Below, piece after piece: positions 35,877-43,946 of a stretch of 64,000 nt of DNA; the first letter of the stretch is position 1, and each line of letters begins with the position of its first letter. Made by a program: the position numbers and the translations under genes. The notes below the pieces were generated by a model. That model had not been told where the DNA came from and made no database searches. It saw only the letters and a list, made by a program, of their open reading frames with translations. This stretch comes from Maritalea mobilis (GTDB lineage Bacteria; Pseudomonadota; Alphaproteobacteria; Rhizobiales; Devosiaceae). The DNA is taken from assembly GCF_004363175.1 (NCBI RefSeq), contig NZ_SNYR01000001.1, positions 124,001-188,000 on the forward strand. Reading direction: 5' to 3'.

Positions 35877-37175
35877 CTAGAGATGTGCGGACCGCTGTGG
35901 CTGAACCATTGATTGAGGTTGATAGCGGTCCATCATATCCTCAATAATATCACAAGCGTTGGCACAACCATCTTCTTGCTGAAGTTGAGCGGCCAGCGCT
36001 TGAGCATTTTGAGCATATTCTGGTGTGTTTGCCAAAAGCCGCAATGCATCCGCCAAATCATCAGCCGTTAGCTTGCGCAAGCGCACAGGCTTCGGCCCGC
36101 AGCCCAAATCATAAACACGGCGGCCCCAATAAGGTTGGTCAACCGTTTGCGGCACAACGAAGGTGGGCAAACCCTGGTGCAAGCCGGCAGACGTGGTGCC
36201 TGCGCCACCATGATGCACAACGCCGCGCACATACTGGAACAATTTGTCGTGCGGCGCCTTGCGGATGGCGTAAATGGTTTCGGGTAAATCATCAGGGTTG
36301 ATGCCACCCCAGCCGCGCGCAACAACCACGCGGCCGCCCCATTTGGCAACGGCTTCTTTCAAAATTTCAGTATTGCGCTGAGCGCCAAAAGGCATGGAGC
36401 CAAAGCCAACATAAATCGGCTTTTCGCCCTCGGCGAGAAACGCTTTAAAGCGGTCGCTTGGTTCCCAGCCCGTATTGTCATTCAACTGCCAGTAACCGGT
36501 TACCTTGGCGCTTTCTGGCCAATCTGAAGGACGTGGCGACACATGTTCGGAGTAGGCATAGAGCGTATCCAAATCATTGCCTTGCGTATCCTTGAAGAAG
36601 CCGCCTTTTTTGCGCGGCTTCAAGCCCAAAAGCTCCTTGCGCAATCGGTTGCGCGGCAAATCGTAATAAAGCTGTTGCACATGCATGATGGAGTAAGACA
36701 GCTTATTAAAGGTCTTGCCCAAATCAGGCCCATAGTAGGCGCAAAGCGGAAATTCTTCAGTGGAATTAAGCGGTTGCAACGCGGCCATGACGGATGGGAT
36801 ATCCAATGCCTCAGCAATATCAATGCCGAAACTGGTGTTCATGTTCAACACAAGCGCATCGGCACCTTGGCACATCTCCCAAGAGTGGCGCGCAGCCGTT
36901 TCCACAATCTGTTGCCCCTTGGCCAGCAGAGAGGGCATGTTCACCAACATGTTCTGACTCATGGCGTTTTCAAAGTCAGATTGCTGCAGAAAATTTTGAA
37001 TCTTGTCGCCCAAGGAATAAAATTCTAAGCCGCGACTTTCGATCATATCTTTGAAATCGTCCGGCGCGCCGACCACAACATCGTAACCACGATCCTGCAG
37101 GGCCATAGCCAGAGCCACATAAGGCTGGACGTCACCTTGCGTGCCAATGGTGGCAACAGCAATGCGTTTTGCCAT
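35877..37175 (-). CDS. GT1-family glycosyltransferase (UGT/sterol-glucosyltransferase-like)
   Basis: A 432-residue GT-B enzyme. The N-terminus AVATIGTQGDVQPYVALAMAL is typical of the UGT-like bacterial/fungal group. The donor site holds VVHHGGAGTTSAGLHQGLPTFVVPQTVDQPYWG, with the HHGGAGTT and Asp-Gln elements, suggesting a UDP-sugar donor. The acceptor is unknown; glycolipids, sterols or hopanoid-type lipids are possibilities. GAGGG lies six bases before ATG 37175; the in-frame GTG upstream is not needed. It is convergent with sdpI, six bases away. Confidence 0.84.
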   Translation of the reverse strand: MAKRIAVATIGTQGDVQPYVALAMALQDRGYDVVVGAPDDFKDMIESRGLEFYSLGDKIQNFLQQSDFENAMSQNMLVNMPSLLAKGQQIVETAARHSWEMCQGADALVLNMNTSFGIDIAEALDIPSVMAALQPLNSTEEFPLCAYYGPDLGKTFNKLSYSIMHVQQLYYDLPRNRLRKELLGLKPRKKGGFFKDTQGNDLDTLYAYSEHVSPRPSDWPESAKVTGYWQLNDNTGWEPSDRFKAFLAEGEKPIYVGFGSMPFGAQRNTEILKEAVAKWGGRVVVARGWGGINPDDLPETIYAIRKAPHDKLFQYVRGVVHHGGAGTTSAGLHQGLPTFVVPQTVDQPYWGRRVYDLGCGPKPVRLRKLTADDLADALRLLANTPEYAQNAQALAAQLQQEDGCANACDIIEDMMDRYQPQSMVQPQRSAHL

Positions 37176-37305
37176 TTGTACCCTCACTTCCACCGAATAG
37201 CCGAACCATATCCAAGGTTCTGCCCATTTACTTTACATATTCAAGCAAGTAGAACGGCTTTCTGGACAATTTCTTTCGCATAATCAACCAAGAAGGGCAA
37301 GAGAT

Positions 37306-38358
37306 ATGAGCAACAAGCTCAAAGCAGCACTCCTGGGCGCATCAGGTTATACCGGAGCGGATTTATTGCGAATAGGTGTCCTCCATCCTCAGCTTGAATT
37401 CACTGCTTTAACTGCCAATACCCATGCAGGGAAGCCCTTGGGCACGGTATTTCCCCACCTAGATGGGTTGGGTTTACCCCGATTACAACAGACTGATGAC
37501 ATGAAATGGCAAGATTTTGACGTTGTGTTTTGTGGCTTGCCCCACGCCACGTCGCAGGAAATCATTGCTGAGATTGTGGAAAACCATGACCGTCCGCGCA
37601 TCATCGATATGTCAGCAGACTATCGCTTGCGCGATCCCGATTCTTATCAAAAATGGTATGGCAACAAGCATATTGCGCCTCATTTGCAGGAAAAAGCGGT
37701 CTATGGCCTGTCCGAGCATTATCGGGAACAGATCAAAGATGCCCGCATCATTGCTTGCCCCGGCTGTTATCCAACTGCTGCACTTATGGCGCTGATTCCA
37801 TTGGCGAAAGCGGCTCTGATCGATCCTGCAGATATTATCATTGACGCGAAATCTGGCGTTAGCGGAGCAGGGCGTGGCCTTAAACAAAACACGCTCTTCA
37901 CAGAAGCAGGCGAAAGCTTGTCCCCTTATGCTGTCGCGTCGCACCGGCATAGCGCAGAACTTGATCAGGAAATCAGCTTGGCAGCAGAGCAGCAAGTTGC
38001 TGTTGGCTTCACGCCACACCTGATCCCCATGAGTCGCGGCGAGTTGGTGACGTGCCATCTGCGCCTTGCAGAAGGCAAATCTGCCGCAGACTTACGTGCC
38101 GCCCTGAAAGCGAAATATGACGTCGAGCCATTCGTACATATTTTGGACGAAGGCGTCATGCCATCCACCAGCATGGTGCGTGGCTCAAACCTTTGCAAAA
38201 TCAATGTGTTTGAAGACCGTATTCCCGGCCGCGCCATCGTGATCGCCACGCTCGACAACCTTGTTAAAGGCAGCGCAGGACAAGCGATCCAAAACTTCAA
38301 CATTGCTTTCGGCATTGAAGAAACCACCGGCCTGCAACAAGTGGCGATGTTCCCGTAG
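37306..38358 (+). CDS. argC: N-acetyl-gamma-glutamyl-phosphate reductase
   Basis: ArgC makes N-acetylglutamate semialdehyde in arginine synthesis, using NADPH. The 350-residue protein shows the nucleotide loop GASGYTGADL (11-20) and the active-site motif CPGCYPT (151-157, Cys154), with the late motif HLIPMSRGE. The length is that of the longer, common ArgC type. In relatives it sits directly after rpsI; here 3.6 kb of other genes lie between. A long hairpin follows the stop. Confidence 0.96.
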   Translation: MSNKLKAALLGASGYTGADLLRIGVLHPQLEFTALTANTHAGKPLGTVFPHLDGLGLPRLQQTDDMKWQDFDVVFCGLPHATSQEIIAEIVENHDRPRIIDMSADYRLRDPDSYQKWYGNKHIAPHLQEKAVYGLSEHYREQIKDARIIACPGCYPTAALMALIPLAKAALIDPADIIIDAKSGVSGAGRGLKQNTLFTEAGESLSPYAVASHRHSAELDQEISLAAEQQVAVGFTPHLIPMSRGELVTCHLRLAEGKSAADLRAALKAKYDVEPFVHILDEGVMPSTSMVRGSNLCKINVFEDRIPGRAIVIATLDNLVKGSAGQAIQNFNIAFGIEETTGLQQVAMFP

Positions 38359-38371
38359 CGCTTGACTTTAT

Positions 38372-38413
38372 GGCAGGGCGGCGTAGCCTTGAGACAGGTT
38401 TACGCCACCTGCC
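38372..38413 (+). repeat. Long hairpin without T run after argC
   Basis: GGCAGG (38372-38377) and GGCGTA (38380-38385) pair with TACGCC (38401-38406) and CCTGCC (38408-38413), leaving a small asymmetric bulge and a 15-base loop. No T tract follows. It may protect or end the argC message, but the function is unproven. Confidence 0.45.
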
Positions 38414-38525
38414 TGCGCAATCCCGCTGGGAATGGTGAAGGCGTTTAAAGTGTAATAATCGTCACATCAGCGACGATGTTCAGTAATTTGCGCAACTGGC
38501 TACAATCGTCGCGAATGAGGCGATC

Positions 38526-39215
38526 ATGACTTATTATTCTGACCATGCCAAAGCGCTGGCCAAAAGGCTGCGCCAGTCTCTAAAACAGCGCGATATTGAC
38601 CTGTCTCACAGTCAATGTCTCGAGATATTCTCCGAATTGACCGGGGAAATCAGTTGGAATCATTTAAACGCCAAGCTGAACACAAATCGAGACCGGGATA
38701 GCTTGCCATACGGCTGGTTTGCCCACGGAGAATATCTCAGCTCTTGCTATCAATTTGCGTTTGAAGAAGCGTCACGAACGATATCAATAGAGTGCGAAAA
38801 ACAGCGTCCTAGAACTTATGCGACGCTGATGCAGTTTTTCTCAGCGGACCGCTTTAAAGACGAAGCTTTGAAGTTTTCAGGAAAAATCAAGACCAAGGAC
38901 GCCGACAGCGCGTGCCTTTGGATGCGTGCCGATGGTGCTGATCGAGAAGTGCTGGCGTTCGACAATATGCAAACACCGGAACTGGATCGCTCGATTAAAG
39001 GAGACTCTAATTGGCAGGATGTCGCCATCGAGCTATTCATCCCAAAAGAAACGGAGAAGGTCTTCTTCGGTGTGTTGCTGTCGGGCAAAGGCAAAGCCAG
39101 CTTCCGCAATCTCAAGATGATTGCGCAAAATGGGGAGCCTTTACCCCTTGATTATGACGACACTGAATCGCTTTATCCTATTAATCTGGGTATGTTCGCT
39201 AGCCAAACAATGTGA
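38526..39215 (+). CDS. Uncharacterised two-domain protein
   Basis: A 229-residue protein. The first ~55 residues (AKALAKRLRQSLKQRDIDLSHSQCLEIFSELTGE) match a small helical domain found at the N-terminus of proteins often labelled glyoxalase-superfamily. The rest (LKFSGKIKTKDADSACLWMRADG, VLAFDNMQ, FFGVLLSGKGKASFRNLKM) is a beta-rich domain often seen next to AraC or effector-binding domains. No catalytic residues stand out. Its 3' end overlaps the convergent MarR gene by 17 bases, including the codons for that protein's last residues. Confidence 0.7.
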   Translation: MTYYSDHAKALAKRLRQSLKQRDIDLSHSQCLEIFSELTGEISWNHLNAKLNTNRDRDSLPYGWFAHGEYLSSCYQFAFEEASRTISIECEKQRPRTYATLMQFFSADRFKDEALKFSGKIKTKDADSACLWMRADGADREVLAFDNMQTPELDRSIKGDSNWQDVAIELFIPKETEKVFFGVLLSGKGKASFRNLKMIAQNGEPLPLDYDDTESLYPINLGMFASQTM

Positions 39216-39735
39216 GTTGTGAGGCGTCGAATTCGGCTTGTTTTGCCGCGTCCGCCGCCTCTTTTGCTTTTTGAGAGTCAGACTTCTTCTTGGTTTTTTC
39301 CGTCTGCTCTTTTGCTTTTGGCGATGCTTCTGGAGCTGGTGCGTCGACTGCCGTAATGGTGCCTAGATCTAAATCAGCAACGGTGGCCTCTAGCGCGGCA
39401 TAGGCAGCTTTACCAGCAACCCGAAGCTCTTCGCCTTTGGCGGTCAAAACAATATGTTGCGCACGCGCATCTTTCTTGCATGGCTTGCGTTTTACCAGCT
39501 TTCGCTTCTCCAGCTTGTCCATCATGGCGCTGGCAGAGGCTTTGTTCACGCCCATGGAACGCACAATATCGTGCAAATGCTGGCCGTGAAATTCTTTGTC
39601 TTTGGCCAGTTCCGCTTGCTCAAAAATAGCACTCAAATATTCGAACTCGCTGTGGCTCATGCCCAATTCGGACGTGTGTTTCATCCAATAGCGGTGGGCA
39701 AGGCGGTGGAGCAATTCCAAATGTTCGGCACGCAT
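39199..39735 (-). CDS. MarR-family regulator with flexible tail ending in QLTLFG
   Basis: The first ~120 residues form a MarR winged helix: MRAEHLELLHRLAHRYWMKH, MSHSEFEYLSAIFEQ, RSMGVNKASASAMMDKLEKRKLV and the wing RKPCKKDARAQHIVLT. A tail of about 50 residues follows, rich in Lys, Ala, Glu and Pro, clearly disordered. It ends QLTLFG, close to the beta-sliding-clamp consensus QL(S/D)LF. The start is taken at ATG 39735; an in-frame TTG at 39795 would add 20 basic residues. No target genes are evident; the nearest leftward gene is a small secreted protein. Confidence 0.8.
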   Translation of the reverse strand: MRAEHLELLHRLAHRYWMKHTSELGMSHSEFEYLSAIFEQAELAKDKEFHGQHLHDIVRSMGVNKASASAMMDKLEKRKLVKRKPCKKDARAQHIVLTAKGEELRVAGKAAYAALEATVADLDLGTITAVDAPAPEASPKAKEQTEKTKKKSDSQKAKEAADAAKQAEFDASQLTLFG

Positions 39736-39861
39736 AATCAACTCATTATCTTTGTACGCTTTCCGTACTAATTGCAGGCGGCGCCGAGAAATCAATTTGA
39801 ATTTTAAATATTTTGCGACAATTTTCCAGTTTTCAACGGAAAATCGTATCTTGCGGGCTGA

Positions 39862-40107
39862 CTATCGAGCGGGTGGGCAGTTTAGGCCAAGGCTCACGCG
39901 AATTGCATTCACCTGCCGAACGGAACTGCAAACATTTTCACAGGGGATACCATCCCCATCGCCATCTGCTCGCGGGTGCCGACCCTCACACCAATTGACG
40001 ACAGCTTGTTGGCAGGCGCTATAGCTTTTGCAGGTGATGGCCGATGCGGGAAGGGCCGTGGCGCTAGAAACCAAGAATGTAGCAAAAAACAGAATAAAAA
40101 TACGCAT
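39862..40107 (-). CDS. Secreted Excalibur-domain protein
   Basis: An 81-residue protein: a signal peptide (MRIFILFFATFLVSSATALPASA), then an Excalibur calcium-binding domain with CKSYSACQQAVVNWCEGRHP and DGDGDGIPCE. The cysteines probably form disulfides in the periplasm. Excalibur domains are usually attached to surface proteins or nucleases; here the domain is alone and its role is unknown. ATG 40107 follows GGGG by eight bases. Confidence 0.82.
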   Translation of the reverse strand: MRIFILFFATFLVSSATALPASAITCKSYSACQQAVVNWCEGRHPRADGDGDGIPCENVCSSVRQVNAIRVSLGLNCPPAR

Positions 40108-40329
40108 CTTAAACACCCCGTCGGCGAATGGCCGAGATCAATATTGTTGACACATACACTAGCTTGAAAATTCGCTGTCTGGTGAAAATATTGGGTTCCT
40201 CAAGTCAAATTTGATAGAAATCGGCTTTGCAAATTTTCTTATCCATTTAAAAACCACAATTTGTTACAATTCTAAGATGAGCGCGTCGCAAGGTGCTTCG
40301 CGCATTCCTGAGAGGTCGAAAGAGGAACC

Positions 40330-41544
40330 ATGACCGAAGAATTTCACCGTATTCGCAGACTACCCCCTTACGTGTTTGAGCATATCAATCCGATCAAGGC
40401 GGCGGCGCGAGCGGCGGGCGTGGATATTATCGACCTCGGCATGGGCAATCCGGATCTGCCAACACCTAAGCATATCGTTGAAAAGCTACAGGAAACGGTG
40501 AAAGACCCACGGGCGCACCGTTATTCCTCATCGCAAGGTATTCCCGGGCTGCGTAAAGCGCAGGCGAGCTATTATGGTCGCCGCTTTGGCGTAAAGCTTG
40601 ATCCAGATACACAGGTGGTGGCCACACTTGGCTCCAAAGAAGGCTTTGCCAATATGGCGTCTGCCATCACCGCCCCGGGCGATGTGGTGTTGGTGCCAAA
40701 CCCGACATATCCGATCCATTCATTCGGCTTTATCATGTCTGGCGGCGTTGTGCGCTCTATGCCCGCTGAGCCAAATGAGGAATTTATGCGCGCGCTTGAT
40801 CGTTCCGTGCGCCATTCAATTCCAAAGCCAATCGCGTTGATTCTGAACTATCCAGCCAACCCAACGGCTTACACAGCTGATTTGGATTTCTATAAGGAAG
40901 TGGTAGATTATTGCCGCGAGCACGAAATCTTTATCCTGTCCGATTTGGCCTATTCCGAGATTTATTTCGACGGCACACCGCCACCTTCAATTTTGGAAAT
41001 TGAAGGGGCAATGGATATCGCGGTTGAATTCACCTCAATGTCGAAAACTTTCTCCATGCCCGGTTGGCGCATGGGTTTTGCGGTGGGTAATGAGCGCTTG
41101 ATCAAAGCGTTGAAGCGCGTGAAGTCATATCTCGATTATGGCGCGTTTACGCCAATCCAAGTTGCAGCAGCAGCCGCACTCAATGGGCCGGACGATTGCG
41201 TGGCGGAAGTGCGCAATATCTACCAGCACCGCCGCGATGTGCTGGTGGAGAGCTTTGGTCGAGCAGGCTGGGAAGTTAATTCACCACCAGCGACAATGTT
41301 TGCTTGGACCCCAATTCCGGATCAATTTGCACATTTGGGCTCACTCGAATTTGCCAAATTGCTGATAAAGGAAGCGGACGTTGCGGTCGCGCCGGGGCTG
41401 GGCTTTGGTGAATATGGCGACAATTATGTGCGCATTGCGCTTGTGGAAAATGAACAGCGGATTCGCCAAGCAGCGCGAAATGTGAAGCGCTTCATGCAAA
41501 AGCATGGCGGCATGGGCGATAACATCGTGAAGCTAAAAAGCTAA
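40330..41544 (+). CDS. PLP-dependent aminotransferase, AlaC-like
   Basis: A 404-residue class I aminotransferase. IIDLGMGNPDLPTP, NPTYPIHSFGF, YPANPTA and the PLP-lysine motif SMSKTFSMPGWR (Lys239) are present. The sequence type is that of E. coli AlaC (YfdZ), often labelled LL-diaminopimelate aminotransferase in alphaproteobacteria. Glutamate-pyruvate transamination is the more probable reaction. It usually stands directly before hom; here a lipoprotein gene lies between. A terminator follows. Confidence 0.88.
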   Translation: MTEEFHRIRRLPPYVFEHINPIKAAARAAGVDIIDLGMGNPDLPTPKHIVEKLQETVKDPRAHRYSSSQGIPGLRKAQASYYGRRFGVKLDPDTQVVATLGSKEGFANMASAITAPGDVVLVPNPTYPIHSFGFIMSGGVVRSMPAEPNEEFMRALDRSVRHSIPKPIALILNYPANPTAYTADLDFYKEVVDYCREHEIFILSDLAYSEIYFDGTPPPSILEIEGAMDIAVEFTSMSKTFSMPGWRMGFAVGNERLIKALKRVKSYLDYGAFTPIQVAAAAALNGPDDCVAEVRNIYQHRRDVLVESFGRAGWEVNSPPATMFAWTPIPDQFAHLGSLEFAKLLIKEADVAVAPGLGFGEYGDNYVRIALVENEQRIRQAARNVKRFMQKHGGMGDNIVKLKS

Positions 41545-41575
41545 ACGGCCAGCCCAACTGTTCTAAAAATGTTAC

Positions 41576-41609
41576 GGCGCTGCACATTTTATGTGTGGCG
41601 CCTTTTTTT
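41576..41609 (+). terminator. Rho-independent terminator of the aminotransferase gene
   Basis: GGCGCTGCACAT (41576-41587) pairs with ATGTGTGGCGCC (41591-41602), with two mismatched positions and a three-base loop, followed by seven T residues. Confidence 0.82.
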
Positions 41610-41703
41610 GCCGCAAATTGGTCCGAATCTAAATCTTATGTCTCCGCATTAGGGGAGACGCGAACACGCACCGCGTAAATGTGCGTTATTAAAGAGGTTT
41701 CTA

Positions 41704-42255
41704 ATGAAAAAGATATTCCTTTCAATTTTGGCAGTTGGGCTGCTTGCGGCCTGCGATAACCCGCAAGAAACGCCAGAAGTCAACGAAGCGCCGCAGACAG
41801 AAGTTGAAGTTCAGGTTGAAACTGAGCAGCAAAATGATGCGACCACCGAGCAACCTGAAGCGGAAACGGAGCAGACTGGCGATCTCATCCAGGATTTGCA
41901 GAACCAGGCTGATCAAGTGAGCAAAGACATTGAAAACAATGTCAACACGCTGACAGAGCAGGGCCAAGAAGCCGTTGAGCAGTTGGGCCGCGATGCACAG
42001 GACGCGCTTGAGCAAACCCAAACCAGCGCACAAGATTTGGCGAAAGAAGCTGAAAAGGCTTTGGATGCGCTGACAGATGGCAACACTGAAGATTCGCAAC
42101 AGGTGATCGGCCCGGATGGTGAAGTGCTGACATTGGAATCATGTGCAGCTTTCACTTACGATCCAGAAAATATGGATGCGAAAACGCGTGCGAAAGTTGA
42201 AGCCTGTGAGGCTCTGTTCGCAGCAGCGCAGGATGAAGAGGGCGAAAGCCAATAA
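41704..42255 (+). CDS. Acidic coiled-coil lipoprotein, unknown function
   Basis: A 183-residue protein with a lipoprotein signal (MKKIFLSILAVGLLAAC, Cys at residue 17). A very acidic Glu/Gln/Thr-rich stretch follows (about 20-60), then a predicted amphipathic coiled coil (DLIQDLQNQADQVSKDIENN onward, to about 120). A short C-terminal part carries two Cys (ESCAAF and EACEAL). I do not recognise a family. Its own promoter region and terminator make it a single-gene unit between the aminotransferase gene and hom. Confidence 0.75.
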   Translation: MKKIFLSILAVGLLAACDNPQETPEVNEAPQTEVEVQVETEQQNDATTEQPEAETEQTGDLIQDLQNQADQVSKDIENNVNTLTEQGQEAVEQLGRDAQDALEQTQTSAQDLAKEAEKALDALTDGNTEDSQQVIGPDGEVLTLESCAAFTYDPENMDAKTRAKVEACEALFAAAQDEEGESQ

Positions 42256-42281
42256 TTCTTCAGCCAGCTGATTTGATTTAA

Positions 42282-42307
42282 GGCCGCGCTTTATGCGCGG
42301 CTTTTTT
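42282..42307 (+). terminator. Rho-independent terminator of the lipoprotein gene
   Basis: GCCGCGC (42283-42289) pairs with GCGCGGC (42295-42301) around five bases, with six T residues after it. Confidence 0.88.
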
Positions 42308-42323
42308 GTGTTCGATTCACTTT

Positions 42324-42400
42324 TCCTACAATCAATTCTTGACCTGTAGGACTTTTCCTATTTATAGCTGCGCAAGTAATCTAATGTAGGATTTGTAGGA
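42324..42400 (+). promoter_or_regulatory. Promoter and repeated heptamer TGTAGGA upstream of hom
   Basis: TTGACC (42339-42344) and TTATAG (42362-42367) are 17 bases apart, a good sigma-70 promoter. The heptamer TGTAGGA occurs at 42345-42351, 42385-42391 and 42394-42400, and its complement TCCTACA at 42324-42330. A partial TTTTCCTA lies at 42353-42360. One copy abuts the -35 box. The last two flank the expected start of the mRNA, and the final copy supplies the AGGA of the ribosome site before ATG 42402. It is a strong candidate for an autoregulatory operator. Confidence 0.62.
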
Positions 42401-42401
42401 T

Positions 42402-43916
42402 ATGTCTGAGCAGGCTGAATTTTTGGCGCAGGTCGAGCGCTTTCTGGCGGAAACGGGGTGTTCACCCAGCCGTTTTGGCCGAGAATTCGCGGCAGATCCC
42501 TTGTTTGTTTTCAACTTACGCAAGGGCCGTGAGCCACGTTCAGACACACGAAATAGGATTTTAGCGCAGATGCGTGAATCGGAAAGGCAAGATATGAACG
42601 ACGATGCTCCCCTCCGTGTAGGCATTGCTGGTGTAGGCACAGTTGGCGCCTCACTCATTTCAATGCTGGTGAATGAGCAAGAGCGCATGACCCAACGTTT
42701 CGGGCGCCAAATCGTTGTCACGGGCATTGCCGCGCGCTCACGCTCCAAAGATCGTGGGGTTGATCTTTCTGAAATGACTTGGTTCGACGATCCTGTCGCT
42801 TTGGCCAAATCTGACGACATTGATCTTTTTGTGGAGCTGATGGGCGGTGAAGATGGTCCGGCCCTCGCATCAATCCGTGCGGCGCTTGAATTGGGCAAAC
42901 CTGTTGTCACTGCCAACAAGGCGTTGATCGCCAAACATGGTGTTGATATTGCGCGCTTGGCTGAACAAACCAATACACAGTTTGGCTTTGAAGCAGCGGT
43001 CGCTGGCGGTATCCCGATCATTAAAACATTGCGCGAAGGTTTGGGGCTTGCTCAGGTGCAGCGCGTTTATGGCATCATGAACGGCACCTGCAACTATATC
43101 CTGACTCGCATGACCAATGAGGGGATCAATTTCCAAGCTTGCTTGAAAGATGCGCAGGAACTTGGCTATGCCGAGGCAGACCCGACTTTTGACATTGAAG
43201 GGTTTGACACGGCTCACAAGCTGGCCATTCTCACCAGCCTTTGCTTTGGCTGCAAAATCGCTGCCGACCAAATGTATGTTGAAGGCATCACCCGCATTGA
43301 TCAAGCCGACATTAAAGTAGCCAGCGATTTGGGCTTTGATATCAAACTGCTTGGCGTTGCCCAGCGCACTCCAGACGGCATTGAGCAGCGCGTGCACCCG
43401 ACGTTGGTGCCGAAAAGCAGCACCATTGCTGGCATTGATGGCGTTTTGAACGCGGTGTCGCTGGAAACGGATCATGTGGAAGAGTTGCTGCTGGCTGGCC
43501 CTGGTGCAGGCGGCGATGCAACCGCGGCCTCTGTGATCTCAGATATTTTCGACTGTGCACGTGGCACCCATGTGCCGCCGCTTGGTTTGCCGGTGGATGA
43601 ATTGGTGCCTTATGATAAAGCGCGGATGCGTGAGCATGAGGGCGGCTACTTTATTCGACTAAATGCTAGGGACATTCCTGGCGCACTTGCTGCTATAGCG
43701 TCTCGCATGGGGGAAAGTGATATTTCGCTTGAAAGTGTCATTCAACGTCCAGACTTGGTTGTTAATGATCCTGAGACCAAAAGCGAGGCAACACGCACCG
43801 TGGTGTTGATCACGCAAAAGACCCTTGAGCAGTCAGTGCGGCAAACCATTGATCGGATTGCAGCAGATGGCTTTATTGTTGGAAAACCGCAGGTGATCAG
43901 AATCGAGCGGTTTTAA
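42402..43916 (+). CDS. hom: Homoserine dehydrogenase with fused N-terminal helix-turn-helix-like domain
   Basis: Hom reduces aspartate semialdehyde to homoserine for threonine and methionine. The 504-residue frame has an extra domain at 1-60 (CSPSRFGREFAADPLFVFNLR, NRILAQM), like small stand-alone DNA-binding proteins of alphaproteobacteria. The normal enzyme follows: nucleotide loop GIAGVGTVGASL from about 74, GIMNGTCNYILT, EADPTFDIEGFDTAHKLAIL, and an ACT domain near 410 (DIPGALAAIASRMGESDISLESV). There is no stop between the parts. A second start, ATG 42594 with GGAAAGG six bases before it, would give the usual 440-residue enzyme alone, so both forms may be made. Confidence 0.93.
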   Translation: MSEQAEFLAQVERFLAETGCSPSRFGREFAADPLFVFNLRKGREPRSDTRNRILAQMRESERQDMNDDAPLRVGIAGVGTVGASLISMLVNEQERMTQRFGRQIVVTGIAARSRSKDRGVDLSEMTWFDDPVALAKSDDIDLFVELMGGEDGPALASIRAALELGKPVVTANKALIAKHGVDIARLAEQTNTQFGFEAAVAGGIPIIKTLREGLGLAQVQRVYGIMNGTCNYILTRMTNEGINFQACLKDAQELGYAEADPTFDIEGFDTAHKLAILTSLCFGCKIAADQMYVEGITRIDQADIKVASDLGFDIKLLGVAQRTPDGIEQRVHPTLVPKSSTIAGIDGVLNAVSLETDHVEELLLAGPGAGGDATAASVISDIFDCARGTHVPPLGLPVDELVPYDKARMREHEGGYFIRLNARDIPGALAAIASRMGESDISLESVIQRPDLVVNDPETKSEATRTVVLITQKTLEQSVRQTIDRIAADGFIVGKPQVIRIERF

Positions 43917-43946
43917 CGCCAAAGTTGAAAAGGCAGAGGCATCAAA

